From: Ceratopteris richardii
Taxonomy: Eukaryota > Streptophyta > Polypodiopsida > Polypodiales > Pteridaceae
Length of the DNA: 64,000 nucleotides
NCBI GenBank assembly: GCA_020310875.1
Contig: CM035423.1
Span: 118,110,989 to 118,174,988 of the forward strand
Direction: 5' to 3'
The notes below the pieces were generated by a model. The model was not told the DNA's origin and made no database searches. It saw nothing but the letters and a program-made list of their open reading frames with translations. Below, piece by piece: positions 13,975 to 25,796 of this stretch. Both the position numbers and the translations under genes were made by a program. The first letter of the stretch is position 1; every line of letters starts with the position of its first letter.

Positions 13975-15001
13975 TGTTGGAACATCAAGCTTACACTATG
14001 CTTGAGGTGGATTTGATCTACATCAAAGGCTATCACATCAAAAGAATATCCGTTGGAGAGTTCTTTTTCTTATGCTCATTTATTGTATTGTTTTGAGAAA
14101 TTTTTTATGGTTCATTTACCATTGTAAAAGCCTTGAGCTTTACACATGTAAACGTAGAAATATAGAGCCTAAATCCCATGAATTTGTGGTGGTTGAAGTT
14201 GCATTCAATCAAGCAATCAATCACCTAAAAGTAGATCAAACTAGATCTTCACTTTTCCTTGATTGTAGGAAAATGAATTCATTCCCTCCAACAACCATTC
14301 CCACCTTCATTTGGATTCAAATTTCACTTATACGATACATGGAAGCAATATTCATACACTTGTGACCATCATTGTCTTGCTCCTTCAATTCTCTGCATCA
14401 TCTTCTTCGCCAACAGTAATCTTGCAGAGGTTGCTGCTCCCTCTCCAGAGCTCCAAATTGAGTGGAAGATGGCTCATTGGAAAGGTATCAAGGTCTAGTT
14501 TATTTCTATAAATTTTCATACCAGTTGGTTTAGTAGGTTGGGATAAATTTGATTTTTTCTGTCTTGGGGTCAATCTCTGCGTATTCCTGAAAAATAGGAA
14601 GTACCACCGGTGAATGTCGCATTCATCCCTATAGCATATTTTGTTTATTCCTTATACTTTTGTGCATTCCATACACTCAACCCTATTTTTAACACTCCCA
14701 TAAAAGGATTTTTTCTAAGTGTTATCGTGTTTGTCGCTATGGACATTTGAAGTTCACTGTCTCTTCCATAGATAATAAGTTTTTGAGCTAGTCGACCCGC
14801 GAACCTATGTGTTTTGTATTGGCTCATTTTCCTTGATGCTCCAAAGTACATAGTGAGTTTCTTTGCACTTATTGCATGCCCATAAGGTCTATTTGAGTCT
14901 CCATAAGTGCAAGGACTGGTCTTATGCCGGTTTTCTTGACCAAACTTCATCGCTTTGAAATGCACTTTTCTATCTTCTACAAACTTCTCCAAGTTCTTTC
15001 A
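13975..15001 (+). repeat. 5' LTR of copia C
   Basis: The boundary is set on the left by the break in A' and on the right by the primer site. The LTR starts TGTTGG and ends TTTCA, giving 1,027 bp. The matching 3' LTR is absent because the element is cut off at 17987. No target duplication can therefore be checked. Confidence 0.75.
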
Positions 15002-15002
15002 T

Positions 15003-15014
15003 TGGTATCAGAGC
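15003..15014 (+). other. Primer-binding site of element C
   Basis: TGGTATCAGAGC is an exact match to the usual copia site complementary to initiator-Met tRNA, 1 bp after the LTR. Confidence 0.92.
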
Positions 15015-15023
15015 TAGATCAAG

Positions 15024-15993
15024 ATGGGTGATGGATTTCCCTCAATGATCGAGAATCTTGATTGACACAACTATGCGGCTTGGCAAATCAGAATGGAGGC
15101 CTATTTGCAAGGTAGAAATCTTTATGGAATTGTAGCAGATGATGAAGCTATGCCTATTCCAAGATCCAAAGGAGAACCTACACAAGAGGAGACAGATAAG
15201 CTCACACTTTGGTGCGCAAGGGATGCTCAAACAAGGTCGTACATACTAAACTCTATCTCGATGCAAGACATCTCAAGAGACATGGGATGCCCTCGAGACT
15301 TTCTTTTTTGCTAGTACCAAAGCAAGAAAGAATCATCTTTGGAACGAGTTCAACCAAATGAAGAAGACGCCTAAACAAACCATCACAGAGTTTGTTCCCA
15401 AGGTCAAGGAGGTTGCGGATCAGTTAGCATCCATTGGAGAGCTAATTGAAGAAGAGGTCATCATGAGGAAAATTCTCAACGGCATTCAAAGTGATAAGCA
15501 ATGGCAATCCTTCACGATGGCTTATGATCTCATCATGGATGTGCAAACTCCAGACTTCAACGTCTTGCTTGGACAACTCTTCAATCAAGAAGCCAACAAT
15601 AGCATAAAAGAAGGTAACTCTTATCATGGTAATTCAACTAGTGCTCTATATGCAGATAAGAAGGATAAGAAGCAAAAAGGCAAGAAGAAGGAAGAAGATA
15701 AAGAAGAGACTTCTCAAGCCAACTTTGCAAGCAAGAGCAAGTGGAAAGGGAAGAAGAAAGGACCAAAGCAAGAAAAAGCCAAAGGTCAGAATGTCCAACC
15801 TTGTGCCATATGCGATAAGACCAACCACACCACTTAGAATTGTTGGTTCAATGGGAAGACCCAGAAAGGAAGTGGAAGAGGTGGATATGGCAGCAATAGA
15901 GGTAGAGGTGGACACAACTTCAACAATAACAATAGAAGCTATAATAGAAGGGACAACAACAATTATTCAGAAGATCAACCACACAAAGACTCA
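15024..15993 (+). pseudogene. Ty1-copia gag of element C
   Basis: The first ATG, 10 bp after the primer site, opens MGDGFPSMIENLD and is followed at once by TGA, then by HNYAAW and the MEAYLQGRNLYG block. A deletion and frameshift near 15260 remove the FLLRHIGS-type segment present in element E. The frame then continues through the Gag core and a lysine-rich region to a CCHC knuckle, C-AI-C-DKTN-H, whose last part contains a TAG near 15835. The tail is rich in Gly, Arg and Asn (RGGYGSNRG), typical of nucleocapsid tails. The frame after 15260 is the same one used by protease, so gag and pol formed a single polyprotein. Confidence 0.88.
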
Positions 15994-17987
15994 TTGCTTC
16001 TTATGAATCTAAGCAACAAAGAAGGTAAAGAAGATGATCATTTGTTCTACATAGATTCAGGATGCTCGAATCATGTTGCACGCAACATTGCTCTTCTATC
16101 TGATTTGGAAAGTCCAAAGCATAGACATGAAGTGCAAACATGGGATGACACGAAGCACAATGTGGAGAAGATTGGCAATGTCAAAGCTTCCAATGGCAGG
16201 ACAAACATTCTAAGTGAGGTTCTCTATGTACCCACTATCACTAAAAACCTAATAAGTGTAGGCCAAATAGTTGAAAAAGTCTTGCAAGTTAGGTTCACCC
16301 AACATGGAGCTTTTGTGGAAGATCCATGTCAAGGCTTCAAGAAGATAGCCCGAGGTGAGAAGCATGGTAGGCTCTTTACTTTTGAAGCAGGAGAAACCAA
16401 GAACATAGCTTTATTCAACTTTGGGTCTCAAACCCTAAGTGAGCTTGAAGTGTGGCATAAGAGACTTGCTCATGTGAATGAAAGAACCTTGAAGGATATA
16501 TGCAGGGATCAAAGTGTTCTAGGACTGTCGAACATATCAAAGCAACACATGATCAATAGGTGTGATGCATGTCAGATTGGGAAGGCACAAAGACAACCAT
16601 TCAACCACAAGGGCTACATCCACAACAACTTATTGGACTTAGTAAATACAGATGTATAGGGACCAAATCAAGAACCTTCATTGGTAGGATCAAGGTATTA
16701 TGTCTCATTTATTGACGACCATAGTAGATGGATTGTTCTATACTTTATCAAGAGTAAGAATGAAGTGTTTGATTGCTTCAAGAAGTATCTTGCACATGTG
16801 GAGAATCATATAGGTAGATCACTAAAGAAGCTCAGATCTGATGGAGGGGGAGAATAATTCTCCAAAGAGTTTGATGAGTTCTTGCAGGACAAAGGTATCA
16901 AAAGGGAAGTGACTACCAGGTACTCTCCTCAACTAAATGGAATTGCAGAGAGGAGAAACTAGACATTGGTTGGATCAGCCCGAACAATGCTTGAAGAGAA
17001 GAAGTTGCCACATTATCTATGGGTAGAAGCTATTTCAACTACTGTGTACCTTGTCAATCAACTACCATCCAAATCACTTCAAGGTATGACTCCTTATGAA
17101 GCATGGCATGGAAGAAAACCTAGTCTTGGACATTGCAAGGTTTTTGGTTGTTTAGCTTATGTTCATGTACCATCACAAATAAGAGGTAAGCTAGATGAAA
17201 GGGCATCAATGGTAGTGTTTATTGGATATGATTCAACTCAGATGAGTTACAAGTTCTTCAATCCTTCAACCAAGCAATTCACTACAAGTAGAGATGTTGT
17301 GTTTGAAGAACACGGGTCTTGGTATGATGAAGACAAACAAAAGGTAACACTACCATATGATCTTGATTCTGATTCTCATCAATTAGGAAGCAAGCATGAT
17401 ACACAGGTCCAGGATCCAAGAAGTGATACAGGCGATGACCAAGATGAAAGAGAAAAGGATTACAAGCTATGGAAGTCAAGAGGCAAAGCAAAGATGCAAG
17501 AGGTTGGAGAATGCTCCAAACAAGCACCTAGAAGATCAGCAAGAGAGAAGAAACAACCAGAAAGGTATGAATATGATTCCACATTCATTACGAAGCATTC
17601 AATCTACTTGGCAAAAGACTCTATTTCAGAGGAACCCTCAACCTATGAAGAGGCAAAGGGAAACCCTAATTGGGAAAAGGCCATGAAAGAAGAGATAGAT
17701 GCACTGAAGGAAATGGACACTTGGGATTTGGTTCCAATATTGCCGAACCAAAAGGTAATTGGTTGCAGATGGGTATATAAAGTTAAAAGAAATTCAGATG
17801 GATCAGTTTGCAGGTACAAGGCAAGATTAGTTGCCAAAGGATGCTCACAAACTCATGGTATAGACTATGAGGAAACATTCTCACCAGTTGCAAAGATGAC
17901 TACAATCAGGACATTGATAAGTGTACCTACTGCAAGGAATTGGAGACTCCTCCAACTTGATGTGAAAAATGCATTCTTAAATGTATA
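15994..17987 (+). pseudogene. Ty1-copia pol of element C (protease, integrase, 5' part of RT)
   Basis: Protease keeps its catalytic DSG in FYIDSGCSNHVA (near 16045). The pre-integrase zinc motif is intact (WHKRLAHVNERTL, CDACQ). The integrase core has Asp in NTDV, Asp in RSDGGGE and Glu in NGIAERRN, so the DDE triad is all present, but stops interrupt the same reading frame near 16658, 16856 and 16961. The integrase tail and linker lead into RT ([48 protein letters not shown]), where homology stops dead at 17987. The YVDD active site, RNase H, polypurine tract and 3' LTR are all missing. An unrelated minus-strand gypsy fragment follows directly. Confidence 0.9.
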
Positions 17988-18960
17988 AATAAATTGATGC
18001 TTTACATCATTAAAGACCTTCTCACATTCTTTTGAACACTGAAATTTAGTGATTAAAGCATAAGAGGTCCTAGAGTGGATACCATACATGTGAATGAAGA
18101 ATCTATAATAGCAACAATGATACATAAATGCTTGCAACTCCTTCATTGAAGTTCACCAAGTCCAACTCATAATGGCTTTGATCTTATCCTTGTCCTTGGA
18201 TATACCATTTTTGATACTATATGCCCCAAAATCCATCCTTGGCACATAAAAAAAGATGCACATCTTTGGATTTAAGAAGGCAATATAGGCTCAACACTTT
18301 TTAAAAATTGACCTTAGGTCATGAAGGTGATCTTATCAATGTTATGAGTAAGCACACATGTCATGGACATATACTTCCATGGTATTTCTAAGGAACTCTT
18401 TGAAAACATGTTGCATTAATCTTTGGAAAGTAGTGTATGCGTTAGTTAGACTCAATGGCATTACATGGGATGAAGACACACCATGCTTTGTATCAAACTC
18501 TAGTTTATGGTGATCTTCCAAAGCAATAGCCACTTGGTTGTATCGCTAGGATTCGTCTAGAAAACTATGAATTGCCTTTCAACCACTTGTTCGAGGAGCT
18601 CACCCATGCTTGGCAAAAGGTAGATATCTTGGATAGCTAGAGGATTGAATTTGCCTCAAAATTGATGCACACCCCTAACTTTCAATTCTTGGATGGGACA
18701 ACTAAAATTGAGGATACCCATTCATTATAATCATTTCATATATAAGACCTATAGCAAGATTTTAAACTTCTTCCTCCCATAATTTGGCAAAGTAAATGTT
18801 ATTATATGTGTAGTGTCTTTTCTTACAAGCTTTAGCTTCTAGTCACATTGGTATCTGATGGGCGCGCACCTCAGGGTCTACTCCTTGAAGATCTTTGTAG
18901 GTCCATGCAAAAACATATCTTTGTTTCTTGATTATTCACATGATGCCTCATTGGTCTTAG
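17988..18960 (-). pseudogene. Ty3-gypsy RT remnant (element M)
   Basis: Reading leftwards, the pieces appear in gypsy order. FAWTYKDLQGVDPEVRAHQ lies near 18850-18905 and is the conserved stretch just before RT. Next comes a degenerate finger region (DESQRYNQVAIALEDHHK). Then come GVSSSHVMPLSLTNAYTTFQRLM and VYVHDMCAYS (18342-18480), where the YxDD site reads YVHD. The connection domain follows (NPKMCIFF, KDKIKAIMSW, FIHMYGIHSRTSYALITKF, CSKECEKVF) down to about 17990. Stops and frameshifts are frequent. The right-hand continuation may hold its protease and gag. Family assignment rests on these motif strings, which I know from plant gypsy RTs. Confidence 0.75.
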
Positions 18961-19559
18961 AATACCATTTACTTTCTCAAGTGGTGGTACTTGGCCACAT
19001 AGCCGATGATACAACTCTTGTTAGACCATCGCTTATCAATTTTTTTCTTTTATTTCCTTCCATGTAGGCCTCTCTTTGTTTTCGTTGGGTTCTTACGCTT
19101 GTGATCGCCTTGGAGGTGTTCGCATCTTCTCCGATTGGAAGAGGCTTCTCAACTCTCTTTTTATTCTTCTTGTTTTATTCTCCATCATTCTCTTGGACTT
19201 ATGCTTGGGATCATTTTATACACCTAATCTTTCTTCCTTCTCACTTCTTCACCCTCATGAGTAGTCTGAGCTTCTTATTCTTGAGAGCACACAGAGATTT
19301 TAAGGGTTTCCTCAAATCATATGAACCTTTATTTAGATTACAAATAAATTTTCTGATAAGATGTTCTCTTCCACAATCTCTACTCGCCATGTGGGTTGGT
19401 GAGGATAATCTTTGATGAAAATAACCCCCCCCCCAACACTTGTAAAAACTTACCTTTGGGAATCTCTTACCTAAGACGGTTCATATTTTTTTATCGTAAA
19501 GTCTTGATTAGATGTACTTGAATGTGATAGAATCCATCCATACTCTTCCATCACTAATT

Positions 19560-19830
19560 TGATGAACTATGAGTAAAGGATATCAATACTTAGGTGACTC
19601 CAAGGGCTCCACAATATATTCCACACTAGTTTAATGAACTCTGAGTAAAAGATATGAATTATTTATTGACTTCAAGGGCTCTACAATATATTCCTCTCCT
19701 CCATATTTCTTCCCATAATCTTCAGCATACTCTAACCTAGTGGAACCAAAGTTGTTTCTAAGGAATTGTGACTAAAGGATATCAATACTTGGGTGAGTCC
19801 AAGGGCTCCACAATAGAATCCTCTACTACG
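19560..19830. repeat. Three imperfect short repeats in the gypsy remnant
   Basis: A unit built on AGGATATCAATACTT and CAAGGGCTCCACAAT appears about 19571-19613, in a more diverged form about 19645-19688, and again about 19767-19815. The second and third copies also share TTTAGCATACTCTAACC-like tails. Spacing is unequal (about 75 and 120 bp), so this is degenerate local duplication and not a clean array. Confidence 0.6.
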
Positions 19831-19839
19831 TTTTTCTTC

Positions 19840-20600
19840 TCATATGCTTTAGCATACTCTAACCTAGTCAAACCAAGGCTCTTTCAAAGGATTATTGCCT
19901 ATGCATCTAATAGCATTATGAGGTGCTTGTTTATCATAATGTAGTGCCTTTTCCATAGCATGTTTGATGTTATAAATTAACTCTTCTATGGGATGGTTAC
20001 TCCATTTCCTTTCTAGCATACAATAGTAAATAGGTCTCTTATTCACTATAGGATTGGATTTCTAGTGAGGATAAATTTGGGTAGGATGATCTCTACCACA
20101 ATGTAGGCATCTTTGAGGGGGTGGTGGTTTTTTAAAGAAAATCCCTCTCAAGCTATGATTTAACTACCTAGAAACTCGTTGAATCAATTCGTCTATAGAG
20201 GATGAGTTTCAACTATCACATTTGATAGTTGCTTCTTGAGTTTCTAAGTTTATACCCCTTTTATCTTCTCGATATATGGCTTCTTGAATGAAATCATCTA
20301 GCATTCTACACTTTGGCATGTACAAAAATAGATTTATAAGATGGAAACTATGTTGTTCTTTAATAAAAAGAGAGATTTGCATGTGTATCAAAGGTCCTAC
20401 CTTCGGGCTATTTACTACTTGAACCTCTAAGCAACTAAGCATATTCACTCATTTCTTAAAACTATATATCTACCTATTCCATCTTTAAAGATTGTGACTA
20501 CTTCAAATTTATAGTATTGGAACTAAAGGGTTGTATGCTACTCTATTGAGTGTTGGGGAAGTGCATGGGGACCAACACCTTGTGTGCTCTTTCTAGCCCT
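19840..20600 (-). pseudogene. Gypsy-type gag tail with damaged zinc knuckle
   Basis: Reading leftwards from about 20600, a decayed frame includes MLDDFIQEAIYRED (near 20270-20310). It then has C-LH-C-GRD-H with the final Cys replaced by Tyr (near 20100), followed by KRPIYYCMLERKWSNHPIEE (near 19990-20045). The order and spacing resemble the nucleocapsid end of plant gypsy Gags, and the RT of element M lies further downstream on the same strand, so both probably belong to one element. Stops are scattered. I do not see a primer site or LTR. The assignment is tentative. Confidence 0.45.
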
Positions 20601-21289
20601 TTTATTCATCGATACCAATGTTTGTGAAGTAACACTTGACATAGGCTCTATAGATGATACATGGAACGAAGTCCTCCGTAAGCTTGGGTTCATACAACAA
20701 TGCTTCCCTAATTATAATCTATAACCAATGACCAAGGTGAAAACTCTAAGGATGCCACTCCATATTTTTTTCTTTCTTTTTTCATCTCTATTTTTGTTCT
20801 TTTTATTTTGGTGTTATTCTGATTGCATGTCCCTCTTAGTTCTAAGTGTTTGGTACATGGAAGGTTATTCTTGAATCCTTGACCTAAGCCCAATCTACAA
20901 GAGTCACTCAAAAGATACCACAAACTTGTGAGAAGCATTAGAGATTGACCTTGTCTTTGGATTTGAAGCACACAATCGAGTGGAATAAATTATTGGGTGT
21001 GTATTCATAATTGAAATAGAATATTATCATGTACCAAAACTATGCACCAAATGAACCTACCATAGGGAAGAAGAAAGAGATTTGAAAAGAATGAAGAGAA
21101 TAGAACTAATAATACGAATTTGATTCTCGTCTCCTTCAATGTTTGGAGACTCATGGATCTTTGTTGACTAGCGGCCATAAGCCAATGGATGAATGATAAA
21201 ATATTAAACCGAAAATATACAACAAAGAACTCTTGTGTAGATGAAGAAAAATATCAACTTGACATATTTAGTTGACCACCAATCACCCA
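20601..21289. other. Unassigned AT-rich DNA
   Basis: One 87-codon frame on the minus strand (20708-20971) has no recognisable motif. I see nothing else here. Confidence 0.5.
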
Positions 21290-21740
21290 CATGGAGGAGG
21301 TGGCATTGTGGAATAAAGGACACATTTTGCATCAACGGTCTTGAGTACTATTTCTGGTCTCTTTCATAGTTGGGTAGCAAACATGTCTAGCGAAGAACAA
21401 CCATTCTTATTGGTTTTAGTTTATGCCCCAGACTTGAATCTTGAGGGAACTCAAACGTAGTTCTATCATCCAATGTGATTCTCATTGGGGACTCTAACAT
21501 GGTAGAATGACTATCCAATCAATTAGATGGGTTGCTTGATAGATGGGGCAAGGAAGGTCAATTCAAAGCAATTTAAGTTTAACCTAAATTTGATCGAGCT
21601 CAAAGATCAATGGGGTTTTTCTTGGAGCTCTAGTCAAGCTCAGAACTCTACAAAGCAAGCCTTAATAGATGATAGATTTTATAAAAACTCTTAGATGGGC
21701 TTTTGTCCCTCTATACTCCAATTCATGAACATTGCCTTGC
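21290..21740 (+). pseudogene. LINE (L1-type) endonuclease remnant
   Basis: Pieces of the apurinic-type endonuclease of a non-LTR retrotransposon occur in order, spread over shifted frames. They are VALWNKGHI near 21300, FLLVLVYAPDLNLEG near 21405-21450, ILIGDSNMVE near 21480-21510 (family ILIGDFNMVE), LLDRWGK near 21530, and LKDQWGFSWSSSQ near 21600-21640 (family YTWSN). The catalytic Asp and Asn of the GDFN motif are present but the Phe has changed. At least two stops and two frameshifts are visible. RT of this copy is absent, so this is a short stranded fragment. Confidence 0.65.
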
Positions 21741-21886
21741 CAAAGGATTTCCCCACCAAGAAGAATCATACTTTTATAAATACATATAAGAGTATGTATA
21801 ACCATGTTTTGTGCATAAAAAGATATACGCATCCACCATCGAGTAAACAAATGTATTGCATTTCCTAATAATTAAATTGGAAATGT

Positions 21887-21919
21887 ACTTTAGAATCATT
21901 TCCTTAATGATTCTAAAGT
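21887..21919. repeat. Perfect 14-bp inverted repeat (hairpin)
   Basis: ACTTTAGAATCATT at 21887-21900 and its exact complement at 21906-21919 flank a 5-nt loop (TCCTT). I see no T-run or gene that would give it a known role. Confidence 0.85.
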
Positions 21920-22930
21920 GCTCAAAAGAACATTTAAGATGATCGTATCCATCGAAGTAAATGTCTTTACTCATGCACGAACATAAAAGAAGCTAGCCAT
22001 TCTTTAATCTCTCTTAGTGCATAAATATGGTCATGCATTATGGCAACTTTGATGCACAAACACGCCTTCTCATTTATTCCATCATGCATACAAGTGCTTG
22101 GAAGTGCTGAATACTTTACTTCCAAAATCAATGTTGAAGCCATTTCACATGCTCAATGATGAACCATACAAAAAGATGTATTGAGCTCAAATGGTTTATC
22201 ACCAATAAGTAGTGGATCTATTCTTCTCCTGTGTCCTTAGAATCTTATTTTGAATGGTCACATATGTGGAAATTGATCTTCATCATGCTCTCAGGAATGA
22301 TTCTATGGACGAGGCTATGAACTATTTTGATATTTTTAATCGAATTCACTATGTAATATGTAACCACTCTACGACTGTATGGTGACCTCCGTTGCATGTA
22401 GACCACTTCATCCTCGCTGATGGGGCTTAACCGTTGAAAGCTCGTTGCCGATATAAGCACTTATTTTTTTCTTTGAATATTTCGAACAGTTATACTAAGA
22501 TTATTTCAAGTGATATGTAAAGCACTTATTAAAAAAAATACGCAAATTGTTTGTACCCTTGAGCTCATTGCACAAAAACACATTAGTGTTGGTAATGAAA
22601 GCTAGTACAATTTGTTCAAGCCCTTGAGGAGCGAGACCCCTTTGATTTGCCTAAGTGAACCCAACCTTCCACCACACAGTTGATACCATCAACAACAGTG
22701 GAGAACAGAAGAAGGACCAAAGAACTCCCTTGCCTTATAGATCTTGCCCAAATCAACAACAAAATTCATCATTATTGTTCATCTTAGATGAGATATTTCT
22801 TCAAAATCAAAAAACCATTTTAAAAATCTTTTCAAGGAGTCTCAAATCTTAAGGGAATGGAGAATGAAATCCCATTTCAATTTCTCATAGGCCGCTTTGT
22901 TGAAATCTACCCTCAAGCATGCAAGTCTTG
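21920..22930. other. Unassigned AT-rich DNA
   Basis: Short frames on both strands (22245-22460 and 22655-22852) have no motif I can name. No repeat structure is evident. Confidence 0.5.
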
Positions 22931-22939
22931 ACTACAACC

Positions 22940-23105
22940 TTTGGAAAACTCTAGAAGCCTTCCCGAATATCAGTTAGGGTCTCCAAGTTTGACCTCTCCT
23001 TAATGAAATATTTTCGGTCTTTATGGATCGAATGTTGAACATGATTTGTAATTTGGTTTGCAAGGGCTTTCATACTTATCCTATACCCCATTTGGAGTAC
23101 GGACA
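22940..23105 (-). pseudogene. LINE RT fragment (copy 1 of repeat N)
   Basis: The minus strand reads RISMKALANQITNHVQHSIHK followed shortly by KYFIKERSNLETLTDIREG. This is the conserved early RT block of plant L1 elements (YKIISKALANRL...GFIKGRSI.DN). A clearer version of the start (YKIIKKA) occurs in the second copy at 27530-27690. Only about 50 codons remain. The fragment lies at the left edge of the longer direct repeat N. Confidence 0.65.
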
Positions 23106-23700
23106 TTTGTTAGAGCATGTCATCATAGCTTGCATGCAAACACAATAAAGAAATGTTGAATCCACAAAACAAACAATCAATGGTGTGAAGATCATATGTA
23201 GCTAGATGGAAATCACATGCACCTACAACAAAGAGAGAGGCAAGCACACACATAGGCACATGCATGCACGCACACATAGTCACAAGTAGTCAAGCAAAAA
23301 TATTCTCTAAGAAGTTCTTCTATTGCTCAAGATAAGACTACAAATCTTCCACTCTAATTGAGTATCCCTTACAAATGAGAGCTCTTTCACTTATATAGCC
23401 TTTTTAAGAGGGGTCTCCACACTATAGCGTTTAGCTTAGTTTCAAAAATAGTGTTCAAAAACTATTTGGAGTTTGCAACAATCTTAGGAAATTATGAGAT
23501 TTGGTGTGGCTATTCTAGTTATGCCCTTGAAGCTTGAGTACTACTTGGCTTTAACAATGTGGGTCCATTTACTTTTAAAAATAGAAATGTATACCAAAAA
23601 TAGGCAATTTTTACATGTATTTTGGGGTAAAAATGGGAAAAGACTTAATCTCATGAGGGATTTGAGATGGGAAAAAATAGTAGATGCTTGCTTGCTTTGG
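22952..23700. repeat. Direct repeat N, copy 1
   Basis: This aligns with 27540-28235. Shared landmarks, in order, are the LINE RT block, CAAACACAATAAAGAAATGT, a CACACATAGGCACATGCATGC stretch, TCTATTGCTCAAGATAAGA and CTTGAGTACTACTTGGCTTT. Both copies have the same orientation. The non-LINE part is unidentified. Confidence 0.8.
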
Positions 23701-23733
23701 TTCCCTGTTTTTGCTTGCCTTTTACTACTTTCC

Positions 23734-24110
23734 TCATCCTTTGACTGAGCTTGGATTACTTTGACCATTGATTTTTAGGTCAAATTTTGAGCTAAGTCTC
23801 CTTTTGAGCTCCTCCAACACTCTCCCCTCCCTACTTTGTGATGTATGTAAAAAACACCTTTGCAACATCCTAGCACACTCATTGTAGAAGGATTTCCTAG
23901 TTGGTATGGGTGGTAATTTGAGAACTTGAGCATGTGGGCATTCTCTAGCAAAGTGATGCCCATTACACTTAAAGCAAGGACCTCTCAGAGGATTAGGTCT
24001 AGACTCATGTCCAGCCATGTTTTGTGATGGAACATTAGTATAATAAATTTGACCATAGTTAGGCTCTCTATACACACAATTTTCATTGTTGTAGTCATCA
24101 TATCCACTTT
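23734..24110 (-). pseudogene. Retroelement gag fragment with CCHC zinc knuckle
   Basis: An open frame of 113 codons reading leftwards carries an intact knuckle, C-FK-C-NGHH-F-AREC (C-X2-C-X4-H/F-X3/4-C, near 23930-23975), within GPCFKCNGHHFARECPHA. It is preceded by a Tyr/Asn/Pro-rich stretch and followed by a charged segment (RVLEELKRRLSSKFDL). Such knuckles bind RNA in Gag nucleocapsids. This Gag is not of the copia types seen elsewhere in the window and looks more gypsy-like. Upstream the frame breaks at a TAA near 24110. No protease or RT follows it. I cannot place it in a named lineage. Confidence 0.55.
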
Positions 24111-24239
24111 AATATTTTGGATAACCCGAATAACTAGTGGATGGTTCATATTGTTGAGTGTATGACTCTTGTTGGCTACTTTCTATGACACTTTCTTGCA
24201 ATGTGATCCAAGTGCAATAGTGCAATATGTGATGCAAGT

Positions 24240-25796
24240 CTAATAGTTCAAAATTTTCAAATACATGGAAACCAATAATTACCAAAAAATAAAGAGTATT
24301 TTGTTCAACTAAAGTGAACTAATGACTAGTGAACAGGATTGTTGAATTTTTTCCATGCAGTCTGGTGTCAAAGGTCATGCACTAGTAGAAAGCTGTTGAC
24401 TCTCATCGTTCATTGATCACTATTATTCTTGTTAGTGGGATATGCATTAGTTGAAAACAGTCATGATTTGATATTGGTCTTCAAGCTATGTAATACATCA
24501 TGATTTGTCGTTTGGTATGGAGACTTTCTCATTGGTTGTTAGCAGCCTCATTCTGTATGTCTAGGAAAAGGGCAATGATGAATCTCTCCCACTTTTTGGG
24601 TTTGAATCTGCACTGGTTTCTCTCCAAAAGGTGGATGTTTCAAAGAAGGAGGAAGAGCCAAAGGCTTAATCAGTCGGTTTGCATCTTCCATTAGAGACTT
24701 TCAAGTCATAGCTGCATAAGGAATAGTTTGCACATGGGCTCATTGTTTCAAAGTGCCAATTTCTTATATCCACATTATTTTTGAAAACAAAGAAATGGCC
24801 TTTTAGACTTTTCAATTGGCATGCGGTAGATTTTTTGCACTACCATGTGCTTGCTCGAATGATTCCTAGAGTTTGTGCTAGAAAATTTTAAGCCTCCTAA
24901 AGTATTCTCTTTAGTTAGAGCTTCCGAGTAGATCCTTCTTCGTCTTCTTTTATGGATTAATTAGGAAGATTGTGGTGTGGCTCGGGCACGCACTTGTGTA
25001 CAAACAAGATGTTGGGAGACTGATATAGGAGGGTTGCTCATACTCATGTAATGCTAGATGGCACCCCCAAATTTGTTTGAGGTAGATCTCAATGAAGATC
25101 TTCCTTCCTCAATCAACATCAATATAGGTTAAACAAACCTTTTCAAGCAAGGACTTGTCTTCAAGAATATGCCAAACACATGCTTTCGTTTCAGCATGCA
25201 TGATCGCAAAATTAAGGAATGCCTTTCGAGGTAGGGATCCAAGAAATAAGAGCTATCTGGATTGAGAGAATTGAAAGAGCCACTTGTGATGGCTAGAGAG
25301 CTTGCCACACTCCTCACTATAGCCATCGGTCAGCACAAAACAAAATTTAGAGAATATTTTCTACTCGATTGTTATACTAACCACTATATCTATAAAAATA
25401 TGTATCTTTTGGCTTAGCTAATGGTTAACACCGATAACTTCTTTGTCCTTCATTCTTAGTTCTTTTTGCATCCATCAGTATTTTATGAGTTTCTAGTCGT
25501 GTAGATCAATGCTTCCAAAAATGTATTCTTTCTCAAAGGTCCTATTCTTTTATCCTATTCTTTCTAGATTGGCATGATGCTAAACCGTTGGGACCATCTC
25601 TGGTTTGGTCCAATATTGACCTATTGCTGGATAATTTAGAGTACTATGGCTTCAATTATAAAGGGAAAACATTTGCAATATATATGTTCGACCTCTTACA
25701 AATCATTTTCAAGATAATAATTTTACTTGATACAATCATTGAAAATTGAAGGTGTACATAAATCCTTTTGCTTTTATTTGAAAGGTCTTAGTGCCT
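24240..25796. other. Unassigned DNA
   Basis: Only short frames without motifs occur here (for example 24500-24694 plus and 25129-25326 minus). No repeat or element boundary was found. Confidence 0.5.

Noticed and set aside
17865-18146. A single 93-codon minus-strand gene across the C/M junction
   Set aside because: Only the part right of 17987 is gypsy sequence. The left part is the reverse complement of copia C RT.
19101-19415. A 104-codon plus-strand hydrophobic frame (Phe/Leu/Ser-rich), possible membrane protein
   Set aside because: It is antisense to a Lys/Glu/Arg-rich spacer of the minus-strand gypsy remnant, which explains the composition.
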